DNA of 57,181 nucleotides from Planctomycetota bacterium. GTDB lineage: Bacteria; Planctomycetota; Planctomycetia; Gemmatales; Gemmataceae. The stretch covers positions 8,770 through 65,950 of the forward strand of contig QWPF01000005.1 in assembly GCA_003671255.1 (NCBI GenBank). Direction: 5' to 3'. The notes under the pieces are model-generated. The model saw nothing but the letters and a program-made list of their open reading frames with translations, did not search any database and was not told the DNA's origin. Positions 54,218-57,181 of this stretch are shown piece after piece. Position 1 is the stretch's first letter. The number at the start of each line of letters is the position of its first letter. The position numbers were made by a program, and so were the translations under genes.

Positions 54218-56392
54218 TTAGGTACAACGGATTACAACCACGGTTGCGTTATCCGTTGCTCCTTCAATATTTGCAAGATTAACCAGCCTTCTTGCTGCCA
54301 TTTGCGCAGATTGCGCCTCATTGGCAAGCATGGTTTTAAGATCATTATTTGAAATATGATTGGTTAAACCATCTGAACAAACAAACACCCAATCCCCGGG
54401 AAGAACTCGGGCATGATAAATCCCAACTTCTACATCAGGCTGACCGCCAATTGCCTGTTGAAGTTCATTTTTCCGGGGGTGATCCTCTGCCTCTTCAGCA
54501 GTAATGCTACCTAACTCAACAAGTCGATTTACCAAAGTTTGATCTCTGGTAACTTGGATTAACTCACCTTGGGATAGATGGTAAACCCTACTATCCCCGA
54601 CATGGCCAACGACCAGATTTTTCCCATCAATGTATGCAGCTTCTGCAGTACAACCCATGCCCCGCCTTTTGCTACCAGGGGCCCGGGAAGCAGTAAAGAT
54701 TTGCCGATTCGCTTCTTTAAGCGCTGCTTTAAACAACTGCTTGCAAGCCTCAACATCAAGTTCAGCAGGGGCATGGCTTTCGCCTTTAGGCGGAGGGCTT
54801 GCAGCGTCATTAGTAAAGGCTGAACCTCCCGCAAATTGAGAGAACATTTTATGCAAGGTAAGGCTTTGCCTGAGGATCTGCATAGTCATGGCTGCAGCAA
54901 TTTCACCCGCCTCGTAACCGCCCATTCCATCTGCTAAAAACACCAATGCTGTATCTGTTAGATCATCCTGACGAGATTCAGTGGCATGCATGAGAGCAAA
55001 AGCATCTTCATTGCCTGTACGAACCATACCCGTGGTTGTCCAACTAGCAATTTCAAGCCTGCCCCTCTCCAAACTTCGGCCTACTGAGGCCAGCGTTGCG
55101 ATGAGTTCTGTAAACCCGCTTTTATCATCTCTTCCAGCTTCATCAGTGGGAAATCTGGCATGAATTTCGGTACGGAATGTTTTGGAAATCAACCGACCAA
55201 AGGCTGGGTGAATATCAGGGAATCGAGGTATAAAAGGCTTGGGCACGCCGGGTTTCTCGAAATCATTTTCACTCAATTCGCGGTGCAGTATTTCCAGAGA
55301 ATAAATCAGCGCACCAAAGCTATAAAGGGAAGGCCTAGGCGAAGTACAACCTTTGCCCGCCAACAATTCCGGAGGCGTGTATAAAGTGCCGCGCACTGGG
55401 CTGCCCGGTGGAAAAGGCAAAGGAAGAATTTCGAGCACATCTTTAAGTTTTAATTTACCTTCGCTGGTCAATACAACACTTTCGGGCCTTACAAACTCGA
55501 GAAAACCACCGACCTTATGCAGCGATGCCAAAATTCGAGCAAGGTCTTGCAAGTAAGAAAACCTTATGCCGGCGTTTTGGCTTTCATCGTCCCAGATCTC
55601 CCACAAATCTTTCCCAGTTGGAACTTCTACAACAAGATAATTAGTCGCATTTTCAGTGCCGCCAAATAGAACTTTGGGCAAGCCGTTTGTTTCTGCTGCA
55701 TCCAAGGTGGATCTCAACCAACCCAAATTAGGCCACATCAACAACTTTGGCATTTCTCGCGTTGCTTCAATTCCACTTGTTCCAGAAAGCAAAGCATCAT
55801 CAAAGCTTGGTAAAAAATCATCAGACTCATCTGATTCCGGAGGTGCAGCACTAGGAACCTCGTTTTGATCACCCACATCGGCTTGGGAATAAATCAAAAC
55901 ATCGACGGGACCGCCCGGGGCCGTGATATCCACTCCCGCTTGAATTTTTATACCCGCAAATTCACGAAGAATTTTAGCTGCCTTGTATCTGCCTGCAACC
56001 ACTATTTCGGAACCAACGACTGCACCAGAATCATCTGCAGTTAATCCATCGCCTGCAAGTTCCTGCTCTGTGAAATAATAACCGCAATCCTGACATGAAT
56101 TATGATCCTGCAACCTTTGAGAACCACACACCTTGCAAAGAATTATTCTTGCTTCAACCTTAGAATAATTTTGAGCAACTGGTTCTTCGGATGAAATGAA
56201 TGGTGGGGAATCACTTAGTTCACTTTGGGAAATGTTGACTGCAGAAACTTCTTCAGCCACCTCGACAGGCAAAGCCATGGGAATAAAGCCATCTGTCAAC
56301 TGATCTGCATTATCAACGGGCATTGCAAGAGGAACATCCCCATTCGAATCAGTTTGGGTTTCATGATCATTAGAAGAAGGTTCAGTATGCAT
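54218..56392 (-). CDS. PP2C phosphatase fused to zinc ribbon and pseudokinase
   Basis: About 724 residues from ATG 56392, which has GAGGTG 9 nt upstream. A disordered acidic N-terminus is followed by a zinc ribbon (CKVCGSQ..CQDCGYYF, residues about 86-105). Next is a kinase-like domain (about 135-430): the catalytic loop HRD is LEF (GFLEFVRPESVVL), DFG is replaced by DVL, and no VAIK lysine is evident, so it is a pseudokinase. The C-terminal PP2C domain (from about 450) is intact, with the metal-binding Asp/Glu in RTGNEDAF, FLADGMGGYEAGEIAA, GCTAEAAYIDGKNLVVGHVGDSRVYHL, VCSDGLTNHI and TDNATVVVIR. Inferred: Ser/Thr phosphatase whose pseudokinase and zinc ribbon direct targeting. It lies 49 bases behind the kinase gene. 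Confidence 0.85.
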   Translation of the reverse strand: MHTEPSSNDHETQTDSNGDVPLAMPVDNADQLTDGFIPMALPVEVAEEVSAVNISQSELSDSPPFISSEEPVAQNYSKVEARIILCKVCGSQRLQDHNSCQDCGYYFTEQELAGDGLTADDSGAVVGSEIVVAGRYKAAKILREFAGIKIQAGVDITAPGGPVDVLIYSQADVGDQNEVPSAAPPESDESDDFLPSFDDALLSGTSGIEATREMPKLLMWPNLGWLRSTLDAAETNGLPKVLFGGTENATNYLVVEVPTGKDLWEIWDDESQNAGIRFSYLQDLARILASLHKVGGFLEFVRPESVVLTSEGKLKLKDVLEILPLPFPPGSPVRGTLYTPPELLAGKGCTSPRPSLYSFGALIYSLEILHRELSENDFEKPGVPKPFIPRFPDIHPAFGRLISKTFRTEIHARFPTDEAGRDDKSGFTELIATLASVGRSLERGRLEIASWTTTGMVRTGNEDAFALMHATESRQDDLTDTALVFLADGMGGYEAGEIAAAMTMQILRQSLTLHKMFSQFAGGSAFTNDAASPPPKGESHAPAELDVEACKQLFKAALKEANRQIFTASRAPGSKRRGMGCTAEAAYIDGKNLVVGHVGDSRVYHLSQGELIQVTRDQTLVNRLVELGSITAEEAEDHPRKNELQQAIGGQPDVEVGIYHARVLPGDWVFVCSDGLTNHISNNDLKTMLANEAQSAQMAARRLVNLANIEGATDNATVVVIRCT

Positions 56393-56441
56393 CGAAAAAT
56401 CACCTCTAAAAGCATTAAGCAAATAATATTAAACCATAGGC

Positions 56442-57181
56442 TTATCGAAGCCTGTTACCACAATGAATACAGCATCGACTACCCATTCTGTTGTTTTTAC
56501 CACAGTAATAACAAGGCGGTGTGGAGTCGGTTAAGGGTTCAGCACATTTGCCACAAAAAGGCTGACGAACTTGATTCATAGAAGCACATTTCGAACAAGG
56601 CACTTCCTTCGTTACTTGCTTTTTTTCCAGATCTGCCTTGATTTCCCTAGCGCTATAATAACGTTCATTAGGATCTTCGCTTAAATTGACTTTAATCATT
56701 TCGTAAAGCCATTGCGATTTGGCAGGAATAGGGTTGGCGGTATCTTTCAGCATCAGATCGATTTCATGAACTGTAATGGAACCTTCGGGAACCTTACCCG
56801 TTACCAATTGGTAAAGGGTGCACGCAAGGGCAAAAAGGTCGCTTCGTGGTTCAGGTTTACCTGCAATTTGCTCCAAGGGTGCATACCCTTCGGTATAAAC
56901 TTTAGTCTTTGCAGCATGCCTGTCTTTTTGATTTTTGCCTAAGTCTCGGGCTGTACCAAAGTCAATCATCTTGATGGATTTTTTATCTTCGAGAAGCATA
57001 ACATTTTCAGGTTTCAAATCACGATGAACCAAAGGTGGCACTTGTGAGTGCATATGCTGAAGCACATCGCAAATACTGCGGCCCCACTCGATAACACTTT
57101 CAATCGGGAAAGGAGTATGGCCATTAGATTCAAGGATCTTCATTAAATCCTTACCCTTGATAAACTCAAGCACAAGATAGG
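56442..57181 (-). CDS. Serine/threonine protein kinase, C-terminal part (start outside window)
   Basis: The reading frame is open to the right edge, so the N-terminal lobe is missing. Seen residues begin with the hinge (YLVLEFIKGKDLMKIL). The catalytic loop HRDLKPENVML, the MIDFGTAR activation segment, and YTEGYAPLEQIAGKPEPRSDLFALACTLYQLVTG are intact, so this is an active-type kinase. The last about 55 residues contain two zinc ribbons with eight cysteines in C..C pairs (CSKCASM..FCGKCAE, CYYCGKN..CCIHCGNRLR). It is directly upstream of the PP2C gene, consistent with a kinase/phosphatase signalling pair. Confidence 0.9.
   Translation of the reverse strand, partial: YLVLEFIKGKDLMKILESNGHTPFPIESVIEWGRSICDVLQHMHSQVPPLVHRDLKPENVMLLEDKKSIKMIDFGTARDLGKNQKDRHAAKTKVYTEGYAPLEQIAGKPEPRSDLFALACTLYQLVTGKVPEGSITVHEIDLMLKDTANPIPAKSQWLYEMIKVNLSEDPNERYYSAREIKADLEKKQVTKEVPCSKCASMNQVRQPFCGKCAEPLTDSTPPCYYCGKNNRMGSRCCIHCGNRLR

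Overview
The window looks like a chromosomal segment of a Planctomycetota bacterium, probably close to the Gemmatales/Gemmataceae, though with visibly AT-rich DNA for that group (GC content was not computed). The evidence is the set of lineage-typical proteins. They include a giant secreted beta-helix protein with an N-terminal LEDR-type motif, a TIGR03000-type Tyr/Gly-rich secreted protein, Hanks kinases and pseudokinases with the planctomycete N-terminal region, a PQQ-propeller protein, and a PP2C phosphatase fused to a pseudokinase. No rRNA, tRNA, CRISPR array, transposase or phage gene was seen. The gene content is mostly housekeeping.

Layout. 1-4861 (minus): the first ~1620 codons of a giant beta-helix protein whose end lies outside the window. 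4862-5718: a repeat-rich non-coding island with a REP-like palindrome, a 31-bp direct repeat and purine-rich simple repeats. 5719-9571 (minus): sulfate ABC transporter operon sbp-cysT-cysW-cysA with its own terminator. 9869-13088: accD, convergent rsmE, and three small membrane or Pro-rich proteins. 13163-18514: a TIGR03000 protein, a cysteine desulfurase and an ABC-2 exporter operon. 18662-28711 (plus): a long run ald-xseA-xseB-ispA-dxs-nadK-acylphosphatase, then an ABC-2 permease and a degenerate ABC exporter. 28705-36567: an M24 peptidase, tadA, a PQQ-propeller protein, a HEAT protein, a pseudokinase with receiver-like tail, a family-4 uracil-DNA glycosylase and aguB. 36914-45185: a DUF3500 protein, greA, a small conserved-looking protein, a secreted esterase, glycyl-tRNA synthetase, an RluD-type pseudouridine synthase and small proteins. 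45525-48737: a radical-SAM-like protein without its iron-sulfur cysteines and an LplT/acyltransferase fusion. 48712-54117 (minus): a TetR-controlled MacAB-like efflux operon. 54218-57181 (minus): a PP2C/pseudokinase fusion and the C-terminal part of an active-type Ser/Thr kinase.

How the genes work together. The isoprenoid block (ispA, dxs) sits with the DNA-repair nuclease VII subunits and NAD kinase in one apparent transcription unit, with start/stop overlaps that suggest translational coupling. The efflux operon has a readable sigma70-type promoter with a palindrome immediately downstream of the -10 box, consistent with TetR autoregulation. The kinase and PP2C genes at the right edge form a likely phosphorylation/dephosphorylation pair.

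The most notable theme is that at least five intact proteins keep an enzyme fold but have lost hallmark catalytic residues. They are an ABC ATPase, a kinase with receiver-like tail, a radical SAM protein, a PlsC-type acyltransferase and the kinase-like part of the PP2C protein. I do not see a clearly novel multi-gene defence or mobile system. The cysteine-less radical-SAM-like protein and the pseudokinase-receiver fusion are the strongest candidates for undescribed function.
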